64,000 nucleotides of DNA from Hoeflea marina (GTDB lineage Bacteria > Pseudomonadota > Alphaproteobacteria > Rhizobiales > Rhizobiaceae): positions 724,237 to 788,236 of the forward strand of contig NZ_QGTR01000002.1 of NCBI RefSeq assembly GCF_003182275.1, read 5' to 3'. Made by a program: the position numbers and the translations under genes. The first letter of the stretch is position 1. Each line of letters opens with the position of its first letter. The notes beneath the pieces were generated by a model, which ran no database searches, had not been told where the DNA came from, and worked only from the letters and a program-made list of their open reading frames with translations. Positions 44,402 to 54,427 of the stretch are shown in pieces.

Positions 44402-45568
44402 CTACCAGCTCTTGCCGCGGGCGCTCACCGGCCACAGGCACTCGACGAGGCCGTTGCGCACACCGACATACCAGTCGTGGAGATTGCAGGTCGGGTCGCA
44501 ATGGCCGGGCACAAGCTTGAGCCGGTCGTTGAGCCTCAGCACGCTGTCCGGATCTGCAATCACGCCATGCTCGTCGGAGCAGCCGAGATATCTGACATCG
44601 TCGCGGCCGAAGACCACCGGCAGGCCGGAATCCACAGACTGCACCTTCAGCCCCGCGTCGCAGATGGCGCGGCCGGGCTTCACATGGCTCATGATCGAGG
44701 TGAGCAGGAACAGCGCATGGGCGAATTCCGGCATCGTCGCGCCGGACTCATCGAGCACCGTGCGGTAATCGGCGTCCATGAAGGCATAGGAGCCGCACTG
44801 CAGCTCGGTATAGACGCCTGAACCGGCCTCGAAGGGATAGCTGCCGGTGCCGCCGCCGGTGACGGTCGGGCAGGGGATTCCCTCAGCCCGGAGCACTGCA
44901 AGCGCCTGCCGGGTGATCGCCAGCGACGCCTCGAAGGCCGCCTTGCGGGCTTCGAAATCCGCGATGTGCTGCATGGCGCCCTGGTAGGCCTGGATGCCGC
45001 CGAAGCTGAGCCCCGGGGCGGCGATGATCGCATGCGCCAGGGCCGCGAGATCCGGGCCCGGAGCCACGCCGCAGCGGTTTGCCCCCGAATCGATTTCCAC
45101 CAGGCAGCGCAGTTCGGTGCCGTGCCGGGTCGCCGCTGCTGAAAGCTCGGCGACCGTGGCAAGGTCATCCACGCAAACGCCGATTCTGGTGCCCGAGGCG
45201 CCGAGCTTCGGCAGCCGCGCCAGCCGGTCGATCTTGTTCGGGTCGGTCACTTCGTTGGAGACAAGAATGTCCGCGATGCCGCCGCGGGCAAAGGCTTCCG
45301 CCTCGCTCACCTTCTGGCAGCAGATGCCGCTGGCCCCGCCGATCTCGTGCTGCAGCTTCGCCACATCGACCGATTTGTGCATTTTGCCATGCACCCGCAG
45401 CCCAACGCCGGCCGATCGGGCATAGTCTCCCATGGCCCGCAGATTGCACTCGAGTGCGGCAAGATCGAGCACCAGGCATGGCGTCTGGATCTCCGCTTCG
45501 CGCATGCCCGGAAGAGCCGGCACATCGTAACCGGGCTCAAGATCGCTCAATCTGCGCGCAACATCCAT
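44402..45568 (-). CDS. DSD1 family PLP-dependent aldolase/dehydratase
   Basis: A 388-residue fold-III PLP enzyme. An alanine-racemase-type barrel begins near IQTPCLVLDLAALECNLRAM, with the PLP region GLRVHGKMHKSVDVAKLQ, and a C-terminal metal site appears in LVPGHCDPTCNLHDWYV. The closest characterised groups are D-threonine aldolase, D-serine dehydratase (DSD1) and 3-hydroxy-D-aspartate aldolase (BhcC). The last would make glycine and glyoxylate, but the partner genes bhcA, bhcB and bhcD are not in this window. It lies upstream of the BCCT transporter on the same strand. Confidence 0.83.
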   Translation of the reverse strand: MDVARRLSDLEPGYDVPALPGMREAEIQTPCLVLDLAALECNLRAMGDYARSAGVGLRVHGKMHKSVDVAKLQHEIGGASGICCQKVSEAEAFARGGIADILVSNEVTDPNKIDRLARLPKLGASGTRIGVCVDDLATVAELSAAATRHGTELRCLVEIDSGANRCGVAPGPDLAALAHAIIAAPGLSFGGIQAYQGAMQHIADFEARKAAFEASLAITRQALAVLRAEGIPCPTVTGGGTGSYPFEAGSGVYTELQCGSYAFMDADYRTVLDESGATMPEFAHALFLLTSIMSHVKPGRAICDAGLKVQSVDSGLPVVFGRDDVRYLGCSDEHGVIADPDSVLRLNDRLKLVPGHCDPTCNLHDWYVGVRNGLVECLWPVSARGKSW

Positions 45569-45659
45569 TCTGGTTCTCCGTGCCGTCGGTCTCGTTCCTC
45601 GAAACTATGGCATCGACCGCGAGCGAGCGATAGCACCCGCATCGGAGGTTGGCGGCAGG

Positions 45660-47627
45660 CTACCAGGTGTAGCGGATCCGGGCGCTGGCCTCGTAGGCCT
45701 GGGAGCTCGTCGACAGGGCGGTATCGACCTTGCCCAGAATCGAAACGCCGTTGCCGAAAGCCATTTCGGCGCCTGCGGAGAGCAGCAGCGAGTTCGAGGC
45801 GCCATCCGCTCCCTGGACAATGAAGGCGGAGTCGGGGATTGCCTGGAAGCTCGCCTGCGAGAAGGTGTCGGTGCTGGTGTCATGGGCCCAGGCTATCTTG
45901 CCGCGAAGCGTCAGCACTGAACCGTTTTCGAGCGCGATGGTGTCGTCGAAGCGTGCGCCCAGTTCGGTGTGCAGCGAATTGCTTGTGCGTGCGGCATAAT
46001 CGAGCGCAAAGTCGGTCGACCCGGAGATGGTGGTTTCGCTGTAGGACGGCGTGCGGAAGGATTGCACCTGCAGCCCCGCATAGGGAGTGATTCCGATCGA
46101 TCCGCCGGCGGAACCGGCATCGGTGAGAGCGAAGCGGTAGCCGGTTTCGACCCGCGCAGCGAAGTCATGGGCGTTGAAGTTGGCCCCGTAATGTCCCGTG
46201 CCGCCGATGGTCACGAACCGGTCGGTGGAAACATCGTTGAACGAATAGGCGAGTGCGCCTGCGACATAGGCGGGACCAAAATCCTGGCGGCCATAGACCG
46301 AGGCCTGCAGGATGTCGCTGTCGCCTCCGCCATGACCACCCGAGAGGTCGAATTCATTGTGCGCAATGCCGAGCGCGATGCCGACCATGGTCTCGGGGCT
46401 GACATCGAAATCGACGCCGGCGGCGAGACCGTGGGTGTTGATGGTCCGGTCATAGCTGCCGACCGCACTGTTGCCGTCGCTCTCGCTCCAGCCGCCATAG
46501 GCTGTCGCCCAGACGCTCCACAGCGGCGTCCTGATGGCAGCCGGCCTGCCGCCGAACGATGCCACCGCGTCTCCGGCGCGCGTCACCGGCGCCAGCGGGC
46601 CGTAGCCGAGCACGCGTACGGTGGCAGGGCCGGTGTCGGGCTGCTCGACCGGCGTCTGCTCAGGGGGAGTGGGGGCACGGGTGTCGTCAATCCGGTCGAA
46701 TACCCGCGACAGGAAGGAATCCATCGCCTGGCGCCCCGCCGGGGCGACCGCAGTTGCGCCCTGGCCTGACAATTGCGCCAGCGCCGCCTGCAATTCGGTT
46801 GGCGACAGGAAGGCGATCAGCGCCGCGAAATCCACCGGCAGGCCGCCGGCACCGCTTGCCTGATCAAGAACGTCGGCCACGGCTGCGGTGTTGGTGTCAC
46901 TTCCGGCGGTGACATCGCCGATTGCCGCGGCCTGGGCGATGCAGACCGAGATGGTGTTGGTATCGAGCGTCACCGCGCCGTTGCGCGCCAGGGCCGAGCC
47001 GCAGATGATGGTCGCCGTGGTGTCGAGCGTGATCGAGGTGAGTGCCATGATATTGCCGGCAAAAGCAGTGTCGGTTCCCAGTGTGGCAGAGGCCCCGACG
47101 ACGAAATAGACATTTGCGCCCTGGGCGCCATTGACGAGCGAAACCACCGAGTTGCTTGCGGTGGTCAGGCTGCTGTCAACGGTAATGATGAAGACGGCGT
47201 TCGGGTTTCCCTGCGCGTCAAGGGTAAGCGTGCCCGTCAGCTCTGCCTCGTCGGCGAAGGAATAGACGCCGGCGGACAGCGTCAGCCCGCCAAGATCCTG
47301 GCCGGTCAGGTCCCTGGTCGCCGGCCGGTTCATGAACGTGGTATAAGCGGTGGTCAGGTCGCTCTGTGCCTGAATCGCGACGCCGTCATTGAGGTAGATG
47401 GCGTAGGGGGCGGTGACCACTCCAGGTCCGCCCGGATCATCAAAACCGGTAATGGCATTGTTGGGGCTGACGCCGACATTTCCGTTGATCACGGTAGCGC
47501 CGGTATTGGTCACCGTAGTGCCGGCGAGAACGCCGAAGCTCGAAAGTTCCTGGGCACCGGCTATATTGGCCAAGGCCAGCGGCGCGAGTGTGGCGATCAC
47601 CACCGAAGTCGTATACAGACGGCTCAT
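45660..47627 (-). CDS. DUF3494 ice-binding-type domain fused to autotransporter beta-barrel
   Basis: A 655-residue exported protein. It has a signal peptide (residues about 1-25, ending NIAGAQE). Residues about 26-230 form a DUF3494 beta-solenoid (LSSFGVLAGTTVTNTGATVI, NGNVGVSPNNAITGF, then DLGGLTLSAGVYSFADEAEL and later AFAGNIMALTSITLDTTATI). A linker (about 230-345) ends in a Pro/Thr/Glu-rich run. An autotransporter beta-domain (about 365-655) finishes in ARIRYTW, the aromatic C-terminus needed for outer-membrane insertion. DUF3494 proteins bind ice or act as adhesins. The ATG at 47627 has GGAGCGAAAAG before it. The barrel implies surface display. Confidence 0.88.
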   Translation of the reverse strand: MSRLYTTSVVIATLAPLALANIAGAQELSSFGVLAGTTVTNTGATVINGNVGVSPNNAITGFDDPGGPGVVTAPYAIYLNDGVAIQAQSDLTTAYTTFMNRPATRDLTGQDLGGLTLSAGVYSFADEAELTGTLTLDAQGNPNAVFIITVDSSLTTASNSVVSLVNGAQGANVYFVVGASATLGTDTAFAGNIMALTSITLDTTATIICGSALARNGAVTLDTNTISVCIAQAAAIGDVTAGSDTNTAAVADVLDQASGAGGLPVDFAALIAFLSPTELQAALAQLSGQGATAVAPAGRQAMDSFLSRVFDRIDDTRAPTPPEQTPVEQPDTGPATVRVLGYGPLAPVTRAGDAVASFGGRPAAIRTPLWSVWATAYGGWSESDGNSAVGSYDRTINTHGLAAGVDFDVSPETMVGIALGIAHNEFDLSGGHGGGDSDILQASVYGRQDFGPAYVAGALAYSFNDVSTDRFVTIGGTGHYGANFNAHDFAARVETGYRFALTDAGSAGGSIGITPYAGLQVQSFRTPSYSETTISGSTDFALDYAARTSNSLHTELGARFDDTIALENGSVLTLRGKIAWAHDTSTDTFSQASFQAIPDSAFIVQGADGASNSLLLSAGAEMAFGNGVSILGKVDTALSTSSQAYEASARIRYTW

Positions 47628-47931
47628 CTTTTCGCTCCGCAAATCTGTCTGCCGGCCAATGCCGGTTGTCTGGAGATAAGCGGTTCAGGACATTAATGGA
47701 CGGTTAATTTTTATTTTTATTACTCTGGAACCAAGTTAAGATTGAAATACTTCATCTATTGAATCGATCGGTCGAAAGGACTTTTCCCGGAAATTGTCGC
47801 ATTGCTTTTAGATGTTAACGGCCCTATTTTTTGCATTACGAATTTATTTAATATGAAATACATGGAAAATGTTGTGAAGGAACGGGCTGTATAGACTGCT
47901 ATGTCATACTGAAGGTGGCGGGCGCGAACGT
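47628..47931. other. AT-rich intergenic region upstream of the ice-binding gene
   Basis: 304 bases between the start of the ice-binding autotransporter and the 3' end of the L,D-transpeptidase gene. It is clearly richer in A and T than its surroundings, which suits a promoter for the minus-strand autotransporter. I found no EcfG-type site on the minus strand and no ORF. Confidence 0.4.
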
Positions 47932-48501
47932 CTATCGAAGCACTATGACGGGAGTGCCCACGGAAACCTTGTCGAAAAGCTCAGTGATATCCTCATTGTA
48001 CATGCGTATACATCCGTAGGAGACTCGCCCGCCGATGCTTTTCGGCTTGTTAGTGCCATGGATCGCATACTCACCTCCGGAAAGGGTCATGGCGGCCGCG
48101 CCCATGGGGTTGTGGCGGGACCCACCGGGAATCATGTCCGGCAGGTTCGGACTGTCCTTTTTCACTGCAGCAGGCGGCGCCCAGTTGGGGCGAATATATT
48201 TTCCGCTGATCTGTACATTTCCTGCCCATTGCCGCCCTGCACGGCCCACTCCGACCTTGTATCGGAGCGCCTGGTGGTTTCCGAGAATCAGATAGAGACG
48301 TCGTTCGCCGGTCCGTACCACGATGGTGCCGGTCTCGCCGGAAGGGTAACTTACCAATGTTCCGGCTGCTTGCGCGGTTCCGGGCAGCAGTGCCAGGCCA
48401 CCCAGCGAAGCCATCATTGCCAGCATCTGCAATGTTGCGAAAACGGCCCGACCACGTCTTGTGTGTTGGCCTGCTCGCCCGCTTGTGTCCTGATTTTTCA
48501 T
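47932..48501 (-). CDS. L,D-transpeptidase (YkuD family)
   Basis: A 189-residue exported enzyme with a signal peptide (to about residue 46, GTAQAAG) and the YkuD domain. The catalytic motif is HGTNKPKSIGGRVSYGCIRM, with the active His and Cys (SYGC-x-RM). It makes 3-3 peptidoglycan cross-links or attaches proteins to peptidoglycan in the periplasm. GAGG lies six bases before the ATG at 48501. It is divergent from the inositol regulator gene, with 267 bases between. Confidence 0.92.
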   Translation of the reverse strand: MKNQDTSGRAGQHTRRGRAVFATLQMLAMMASLGGLALLPGTAQAAGTLVSYPSGETGTIVVRTGERRLYLILGNHQALRYKVGVGRAGRQWAGNVQISGKYIRPNWAPPAAVKKDSPNLPDMIPGGSRHNPMGAAAMTLSGGEYAIHGTNKPKSIGGRVSYGCIRMYNEDITELFDKVSVGTPVIVLR

Positions 48502-48721
48502 CGGAAACCTCGCCGTGGACCGTGCGCCGACCTGCGAAGCGGGTGCGTGGCGGTGGATCCTGATTGCGAGCTAACGCCTTCCGGGCTCAACAAACGCCGT
48601 GTAAACTCTGTAAAATTGTAGCTATCACGATATCGAACCCGGCCTCGGTTCGAAGTGCCTTCCGGCAGCGGCCCCGTCAGTGCTGCCACTGAGCGCCCGG
48701 TTGCGGAGCGCCGGGCAATAT

Positions 48722-48735
48722 GGAATGGTTATTCC
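48722..48735 (+). promoter_or_regulatory. Candidate IolR binding site before iolR
   Basis: GGAA, six bases, TTCC matches the GGAA-N6-TTCC palindrome described for rhizobial IolR. It lies 34 bases before the iolR start and so suggests autoregulation. Confidence 0.6.
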
Positions 48736-48768
48736 ACTTGAGTTGCGATTGGATAAGGCTTGAAAACC

Positions 48769-49626
48769 ATGGATGATATCCCCGGTCTGGAGACCGGTAC
48801 CTTACCCGCGCCGCGCACATTCGATGCCTTGAAGGATCTGGTCGCCACCGGCCATGCGAGACTGCCCAAGCGGCTGTCGCAGGCGGCGCAATACGCACTC
48901 GCCCATCCCGACGACATCGCCCTCGGCACAGCCGCCTCCATTGCCGCGGCTGCGGGCGTTCAGCCCTCGACGCTGGTGCGGCTGGCGCATCATTTCGGCT
49001 ATGGCGGATTTTCGGATTTCCAGCTGGTGTTCCGCGACCGGCTCAAGAGCCGCGCCTCCACCTACGAGGAGCGGCTGCGCAAGATCGAGGACGGCACCCT
49101 TGGCGGATCGGATGAGGTCGCGCTGCTCGGCGGGTTCATTCAGGCCGCCCGTTCCTCGCTCGATGCACTTTCAGACAGCGTCAGCCCGGCGCAGTTCGCC
49201 CAGTGCGTCGATGTGCTCGCCGGGGCCGATACCATCTATCTGGTTGCCCGTCGCAGGGCCTACCCGCTGGCCGCCTACATGGCCTACGCCTTCGCCAAGC
49301 TCGGCATCCGCTCCGTGCTGCTCGATTCGGCGAATGGCATCGATGGCGAGATCGCCGATCTCGCCCGGCCCGGCGATGCCGCGATTGCCTGCAGCTTTTC
49401 CCCTTATGCGCCCGATTCCGTGGCCCAGGCAAAGGCGCTGTCCTCGGCCGGTGTTCCTCTGATCGCGCTGACGGACTCGGTGATGTCGCCGCTTGCGGCC
49501 TGCGCCACCCACTGGCTGGAGGTGTCGGAGAACGATTTCGGTGGCTTCCGCTCGCTGTCGGCCGGCATGACGCTGGCCATGGCGCTTCCGGTCGCCATAG
49601 CCGAACGCCGCCGCCACCAGGGCTGA
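48769..49626 (+). CDS. iolR: RpiR-family regulator of the inositol operon
   Basis: A 285-residue regulator. An N-terminal HTH_6 domain (about residues 20-95) has LGTAASIAAAAGVQPSTLVRLAHHFGYGGF (split in use), and a C-terminal SIS domain (about 125-260) has YLVARRRAYPLAAYMAYAFAKLG. RpiR/IolR proteins repress inositol genes until an inositol intermediate is bound. The ATG at 48769 is preferred; a TTG nine bases upstream is possible. It precedes iolC by 114 bases on the same strand and has a GGAA-N6-TTCC site before it. Confidence 0.85.
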   Translation: MDDIPGLETGTLPAPRTFDALKDLVATGHARLPKRLSQAAQYALAHPDDIALGTAASIAAAAGVQPSTLVRLAHHFGYGGFSDFQLVFRDRLKSRASTYEERLRKIEDGTLGGSDEVALLGGFIQAARSSLDALSDSVSPAQFAQCVDVLAGADTIYLVARRRAYPLAAYMAYAFAKLGIRSVLLDSANGIDGEIADLARPGDAAIACSFSPYAPDSVAQAKALSSAGVPLIALTDSVMSPLAACATHWLEVSENDFGGFRSLSAGMTLAMALPVAIAERRRHQG

Positions 49627-49682
49627 GCCTGAGCAATGTCGGCATTCGAAAAAGCGCGTTTATTTCGGATTGACATTGATTT

Positions 49683-49704
49683 GGAAATTTTGTTTCATTT
49701 TTCC
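49683..49704 (+). promoter_or_regulatory. Weak IolR-like site before iolC
   Basis: GGAA at 49683-49686 and, six bases later, TTTC (one mismatch to TTCC), with a true TTCC further on at 49701-49704. It lies 37-58 bases before iolC in an AT-rich gap. An imperfect but well-placed candidate. Confidence 0.35.
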
Positions 49705-49740
49705 ACGTCTCACGCCGAACGATGAGGCTGGAAGGACGCC

Positions 49741-51705
49741 ATGGCAACCCGGAAACGCCCCACCCTTGACGTGATCACCATCGGTCGATCGTCGGTCGAT
49801 CTGTACGGGGAGCAGATCGGCGGCCGGCTGGAGGACATGGGATCGTTTGCCAAATATATCGGCGGGTCGCCCACCAACATCGCCGCCGGCAGCGCGCGGC
49901 TCGGCCTCAAGTCGGGTCTGATCACCCGCGTCGGCCATGAGCACATGGGCCGCTTCATCCGCGAGCAGCTGGTGCGCGAGGGGGTCGATGTCCGCGGCGT
50001 CAAGACCGATCCCGACCGGCTCACTGCGCTGGTGCTGCTCGGCATTCGTGACCAGAACAGCTTTCCGCTGATCTTCTATCGCGAGAACTGCGCCGACATG
50101 GCGCTTTGCGAGGACGATATCGACCCGGCCTACATCGCCGACAGCCGCTGTGTCGCCGCCACCGGCACGCATCTGTCCAACCCGAACACCGAAGCCGCCG
50201 TGCTCAAGGCGCTCAGGCTGGCCCGCGCATTCGGCGCCCGGACCGCGCTCGACATCGACTATCGTCCCAACCTCTGGGGGCTGAGCGGCCATGGCGACGG
50301 CGAGGCCCGCTACATCGAAAGCGCCAAGGTGACGGCGAAGCTGAAGTCAACGCTGCATCTGTTCGATCTGATCGTCGGCACCGAGGAGGAGTTCCACATT
50401 GCCGGCGGCTCCCCCGACACGCTGTTGGCGCTCAGGGCGGTGCGCGCGGTGACACCTGCGACGCTCATCTGCAAGCGCGGCCCGATGGGCGCGGTCGCCT
50501 TCGTCGAGGCCATCCCGGCAAGCCTGGACGAGGGCATCAGCGGTCCCGGTTTTCCCATCGAGGTCTTCAACGTGCTTGGCGCCGGAGACGGCTTCATGTC
50601 CGGGCTGTTGCGCGGCTGGTTGATGGGCGCCGACTGGCCCACCGCGCTCACCTATGCCAATGCCTGTGGCGCCTTCGCCGTCTCCCGACATGGCTGCACG
50701 CCGGCCTATCCGTCCTGGGAGGAGCTGGAGTTCTTTCTCGGGCGCGGTGTGAAGATCCCGGCGCTGCGCAAGGATGCCGACCTCGAACAGATCCACTGGT
50801 CGACCAACCGCAGCGGTGACTGGTCGGCCATGCGGGTCTTCGCCTTCGACCACCGCATGCAGCTCGAGGCCATGGTCGAGGACACGGAGGTCGACCGCGC
50901 CCGCATCGGACGCTTCAAGCTGCTCTGCCTCGATGCCGTCCGCGAGGTCTCCGCCGGCCGGCCGGGCTACGGTTTCCTCTGCGATGGCCGCCTCGGGCGT
51001 CATGCGCTGCAGGCGGGCGCCGGATCAGGCCTGTGGATCGGCCGTCCGGTGGAATGGCCGGGCTCGCGGCCGCTCCGGCTCGAGCCCGAGCTGGGCGTCG
51101 ATCTCGGCGGCTTGCGCGAATGGCCGCGCGACCAGGTGGTCAAGGTGCTGTGCTTCTGTCATCCAGACGATCCGGGCGAAATCCGCGCCGGACAGGAGGC
51201 GACGATCCTGCGCCTGTTTGCCGCCGCCCGGCGCAACCGGCTGGAATTCCTGCTCGAGGTCGTTCCCTCCAGGGTCGGCGAGGTCGATGAGATGACCACC
51301 GCCAGGCTGATCGAGCGCTTCTACGACATCGGCGTCTATCCCGACTGGTGGAAGCTCGAGCCGATGACTTCGGACGCGGCGTGGCGCCACACCTGCGCGG
51401 CCGTCAGCGCCCGCGATCCCCACACCCGCGGCATCGTCGTCCTCGGCCTTGACGCGCCCATGGCCGAGCTGGAAGAGAGCTTTGCCGCAGCCTCCCGCCA
51501 CCCTCTGGTCAAGGGCTTTGCCGTCGGCCGTTCGATCTTCCGCGACGCCGCCCGCGCCTGGCTCGATGGCCAGGTGACGGACGCCGAGGCGGTCGCCATG
51601 ATGGCGGAGAAATACCGGAACCTGTGCGCGAGCTGGGACCGGGTTCGCCGCCTTGCCGAAAACGAGGCCGCGCCGAGCGTGGTCGCCGCGGGAGAGACAG
51701 CATGA
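49741..51705 (+). CDS. iolC: Bifunctional 5-dehydro-2-deoxygluconokinase IolC with DUF2090 domain
   Basis: A 654-residue fusion. Residues about 10-330 are a PfkB sugar kinase (DVITIGRSSVDLYGEQIGGR, GSFAKYIGGSPTNIAAGSAR and NVLGAGDGFMSGLLRGW with the catalytic Asp). Residues about 345-640 are a DUF2090 aldolase-like domain (FAFDHRMQLEAMVED, WWKLEPM). The kinase phosphorylates 5-dehydro-2-deoxy-D-gluconate in inositol breakdown. The C-terminal domain resembles a TIM-barrel aldolase and may act as the IolJ step, which is inference. The end overlaps iolD by four bases. Confidence 0.93.
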   Translation: MATRKRPTLDVITIGRSSVDLYGEQIGGRLEDMGSFAKYIGGSPTNIAAGSARLGLKSGLITRVGHEHMGRFIREQLVREGVDVRGVKTDPDRLTALVLLGIRDQNSFPLIFYRENCADMALCEDDIDPAYIADSRCVAATGTHLSNPNTEAAVLKALRLARAFGARTALDIDYRPNLWGLSGHGDGEARYIESAKVTAKLKSTLHLFDLIVGTEEEFHIAGGSPDTLLALRAVRAVTPATLICKRGPMGAVAFVEAIPASLDEGISGPGFPIEVFNVLGAGDGFMSGLLRGWLMGADWPTALTYANACGAFAVSRHGCTPAYPSWEELEFFLGRGVKIPALRKDADLEQIHWSTNRSGDWSAMRVFAFDHRMQLEAMVEDTEVDRARIGRFKLLCLDAVREVSAGRPGYGFLCDGRLGRHALQAGAGSGLWIGRPVEWPGSRPLRLEPELGVDLGGLREWPRDQVVKVLCFCHPDDPGEIRAGQEATILRLFAAARRNRLEFLLEVVPSRVGEVDEMTTARLIERFYDIGVYPDWWKLEPMTSDAAWRHTCAAVSARDPHTRGIVVLGLDAPMAELEESFAAASRHPLVKGFAVGRSIFRDAARAWLDGQVTDAEAVAMMAEKYRNLCASWDRVRRLAENEAAPSVVAAGETA

Positions 51706-53531
51706 CCAGCATCCGATTGACGGCCGCGCAGGCGATGATGAGGCATGTGTCGGCACAGATGAATGAGGACGGCGTGCCGTTTCTCGCCGGCTGCTGGGCG
51801 ATCTTCGGCCACGGCAATGTCGCCGGCATCGGCGAGGCGCTGCACGGCGTGCGCGACGAATTTGCCACCTGGCGCGGCCACAACGAGCAGACCATGGCGC
51901 ATGCGGCGATCGCCTATGCCAAGCAGTCGGGACGCCGGCGCGCCATGATGGTGACCTCGTCGATCGGCCCCGGCGCGCTCAACATGGTCACCGCCGCGGC
52001 CCTTGCCCATGTCAACCGGCTGCCGGTGCTCTTGGTGCCGGGCGATGTCTTCGCCGACCGCGCGCCCGATCCGGTCCTGCAGCAGCTCGAGGATTTCGGC
52101 GACGGCACCATGACCGTCAACGACTGCTTTCGCCCGGTGAGCCGCTATTTCGACCGCATCATGCGCCCCGAGCAGCTGTTGACCGCGCTGCCGCGCGCCT
52201 TCCGCACCATGCTCGACCCCGCCGATTGCGGCCCGGTGACCTTGTCCTTCTGCCAGGACGTTCAGGCGGAAGCCTGGGACTGGCCGGAGAGCTTCTTCGA
52301 GCCGAAGGTCTGGCGCCGGCGCCGGCCCGAGCCCGATGCGCATGAACTGGCTGCGGCCATTGTAGCGTTGCGCGAAGCGAAGAAACCGATCCTGATCGCC
52401 GGCGGCGGCGTGCATTATTCCGGCGCCAGCGACGAGCTCCGGCGCTTTGTCGGGGCGCACGGCATTCCGGTGGCCGAGACCCAGGCCGGCAAGTCGGCGC
52501 TGCCCTGGGACCACCCCCTCAATCTCGGCCCGATCGGGGTCACGGGGGCGGCCAGCGCCAACCGGGTCGCCGCGGACGCCGACCTGATCTTCGGCGTCGG
52601 CACCCGCTTTCAGGATTTCACCACCGGCTCCTGGAACCTGTTCAGGAACCCGGAGCGGCGCATCCTGGCGCTCAATGTCGCTCCGTTCGACAGCCACAAG
52701 CACGATGCGCTGCCGCTGGTGGCCGACGCCCGCATCGGGCTCGGGCGCCTGCACGCGGCGCTTGGATCGCACCGCTTCGCCGTCCCGCCGGCAGGCCTGA
52801 AGGCCGCGTGGTTCGCCGACGCCGATGCGGTCACCGCCGCGCCGGCGGGCGAGGGCAACGCGCTTGCCACCGACATGCAGGTGATCGGCGCCGTGCAGCG
52901 CTCCGCCGGCGAGGACACCGTGGTCATGTGCGCGGCAGGCACCATGCCGGGCGAGTTGCACAAATTGTGGAAGGCCGGGCGGCCGATGTCCTATCACATG
53001 GAGTACGGCTTCTCCTGCATGGGCTACGAGATCGCCGGCGGCATCGGCATCAAGATGGCGGAGCCCGAGCGCGACGTCGTCGTCATGCTCGGCGACGGCT
53101 CCTACATGATGGCCAATTCCGAACTCGCCACCGCCGTCACCATGGGCATCAGGCTCACCGTCGTCATCACCGACAACCGCGGCTTCGGCTGCATCAACCG
53201 GCTGCAGATGTCGACCGGCGGCGCCGAGTTCAACAACCTGCTCGACCATGCAAGCCATAAGGTGCCGTCCCGCATCGATTTCGCCGCCCATGCCGGCTCG
53301 ATGGGCGCGGAGACCCGCAAGGCGGCCTCGATCGCCGATCTCGAGGCGGCGCTGGCCGAGGCGAAGACGGCGAAGGGGCCTTTCGTCATCGTCATCGACA
53401 CCGACCCCTATCCGTCGACCGAGGCCGGCGGTACATGGTGGGACGTGGCGGTGCCGGAAGTCTCCGTCCGCCCGCAAGTCAACGCCGCCCGCAAGACCTA
53501 CGAAACCCGACGCAAGGCCCGCACCGAATGA
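51702..53531 (+). CDS. iolD: 3D-(3,5/4)-trihydroxycyclohexane-1,2-dione hydrolase IolD
   Basis: A 609-residue thiamine-diphosphate enzyme. The N-terminal domain has the catalytic Glu in [20 protein letters not shown], the middle domain has [13 protein letters not shown], and the C-terminal cofactor domain has [20 protein letters not shown] (GDG-x(n)-N motif binding Mg and ThDP). It opens the inosose-derived ring to 5-deoxy-D-glucuronate. The ATG at 51702 has GGAGAG and overlaps the iolC stop codon. It overlaps iolE likewise. Confidence 0.95.
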   Translation: MTSIRLTAAQAMMRHVSAQMNEDGVPFLAGCWAIFGHGNVAGIGEALHGVRDEFATWRGHNEQTMAHAAIAYAKQSGRRRAMMVTSSIGPGALNMVTAAALAHVNRLPVLLVPGDVFADRAPDPVLQQLEDFGDGTMTVNDCFRPVSRYFDRIMRPEQLLTALPRAFRTMLDPADCGPVTLSFCQDVQAEAWDWPESFFEPKVWRRRRPEPDAHELAAAIVALREAKKPILIAGGGVHYSGASDELRRFVGAHGIPVAETQAGKSALPWDHPLNLGPIGVTGAASANRVAADADLIFGVGTRFQDFTTGSWNLFRNPERRILALNVAPFDSHKHDALPLVADARIGLGRLHAALGSHRFAVPPAGLKAAWFADADAVTAAPAGEGNALATDMQVIGAVQRSAGEDTVVMCAAGTMPGELHKLWKAGRPMSYHMEYGFSCMGYEIAGGIGIKMAEPERDVVVMLGDGSYMMANSELATAVTMGIRLTVVITDNRGFGCINRLQMSTGGAEFNNLLDHASHKVPSRIDFAAHAGSMGAETRKAASIADLEAALAEAKTAKGPFVIVIDTDPYPSTEAGGTWWDVAVPEVSVRPQVNAARKTYETRRKARTE

Positions 53532-54427
53532 TCCGCTACGGAACCAATCCCATCGCCTGGTCCAACGACGACGACCAGACGCTCGGCGCCCATATCAGCC
53601 TCGAGCAGTGCCTGACCGACACGGCTTCCATCGGCTTCGACGGCATCGAGAAGGGCCACAAGATGCCGTCCGACGGCGAGGAGCTCAAGCGGGTGCTTGC
53701 CGCCCACGGATTGGCCTTCGTCTCCGGCTGGCATTCGCTCAATCTGCTTACCCGTTCGGTCGAGGACGAAAAGCGCGCCATCGCCCCGCATCTGGCGATG
53801 CTCAAGGCCAATGACTGCAAGGTCTGCATTGTCTGCGAGACCTCCAATGCCATCCACGGCAACGACGCCGTCGCCGTCAACGACCGGCCGCAGCTCGCCG
53901 ACGCCGACTGGCCGGACTTCGGCCGCAAGGTCGAGGCCATCGCCGCCCATTGCCTGGATCAGGGCATCCGGCTGGTCTATCATCACCACATGGGAACGAT
54001 CGTCGAGACCGAGGCCGAGATCGACCGGCTGATGGCCGAGACCGGACCGCATACCGGGCTGCTGCTCGACACCGGCCACTGCTATTTCGGCGGCGGCAAT
54101 CCGCTGGCGCTCGCCCGCCGCCACATCGACCGGGTCTTCCACATCCACGCCAAGAACATCCGCCTCGACGTCATGCGCGACGTCCGCTCCGAGGGCCTGT
54201 CCTTCCTCGAGGGCGTGCGCCGCGGCGTCTTCACCGTGCCGGGCGACCCCGACGGCATCATCGATTTCGAGCCGGTGCTGGCGGTGGCCGCCGACAACGG
54301 CTACGAGGGCTGGCTGGTGATCGAGGCCGAGCAGGATCCCGTGGCGCGCGACCCGGTGACCTACCAGAGCATGGGCCTGAAGGCACTCAGGCAGGCGGCG
54401 GTCGCCTCCGGGCTGGACGACGCATGA
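53528..54427 (+). CDS. iolE: Inosose dehydratase IolE
   Basis: A 299-residue TIM-barrel enzyme of the xylose-isomerase-like group. It has [19 protein letters not shown], the metal site [27 protein letters not shown] and [11 protein letters not shown]. It removes water from scyllo-inosose (2-keto-myo-inositol) using Co2+ or Mn2+. The start at 53528 overlaps the iolD stop codon; the open frame back to 53435 is within iolD. The small membrane ORF follows with another four-base overlap. Confidence 0.95.
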   Translation: MIRYGTNPIAWSNDDDQTLGAHISLEQCLTDTASIGFDGIEKGHKMPSDGEELKRVLAAHGLAFVSGWHSLNLLTRSVEDEKRAIAPHLAMLKANDCKVCIVCETSNAIHGNDAVAVNDRPQLADADWPDFGRKVEAIAAHCLDQGIRLVYHHHMGTIVETEAEIDRLMAETGPHTGLLLDTGHCYFGGGNPLALARRHIDRVFHIHAKNIRLDVMRDVRSEGLSFLEGVRRGVFTVPGDPDGIIDFEPVLAVAADNGYEGWLVIEAEQDPVARDPVTYQSMGLKALRQAAVASGLDDA

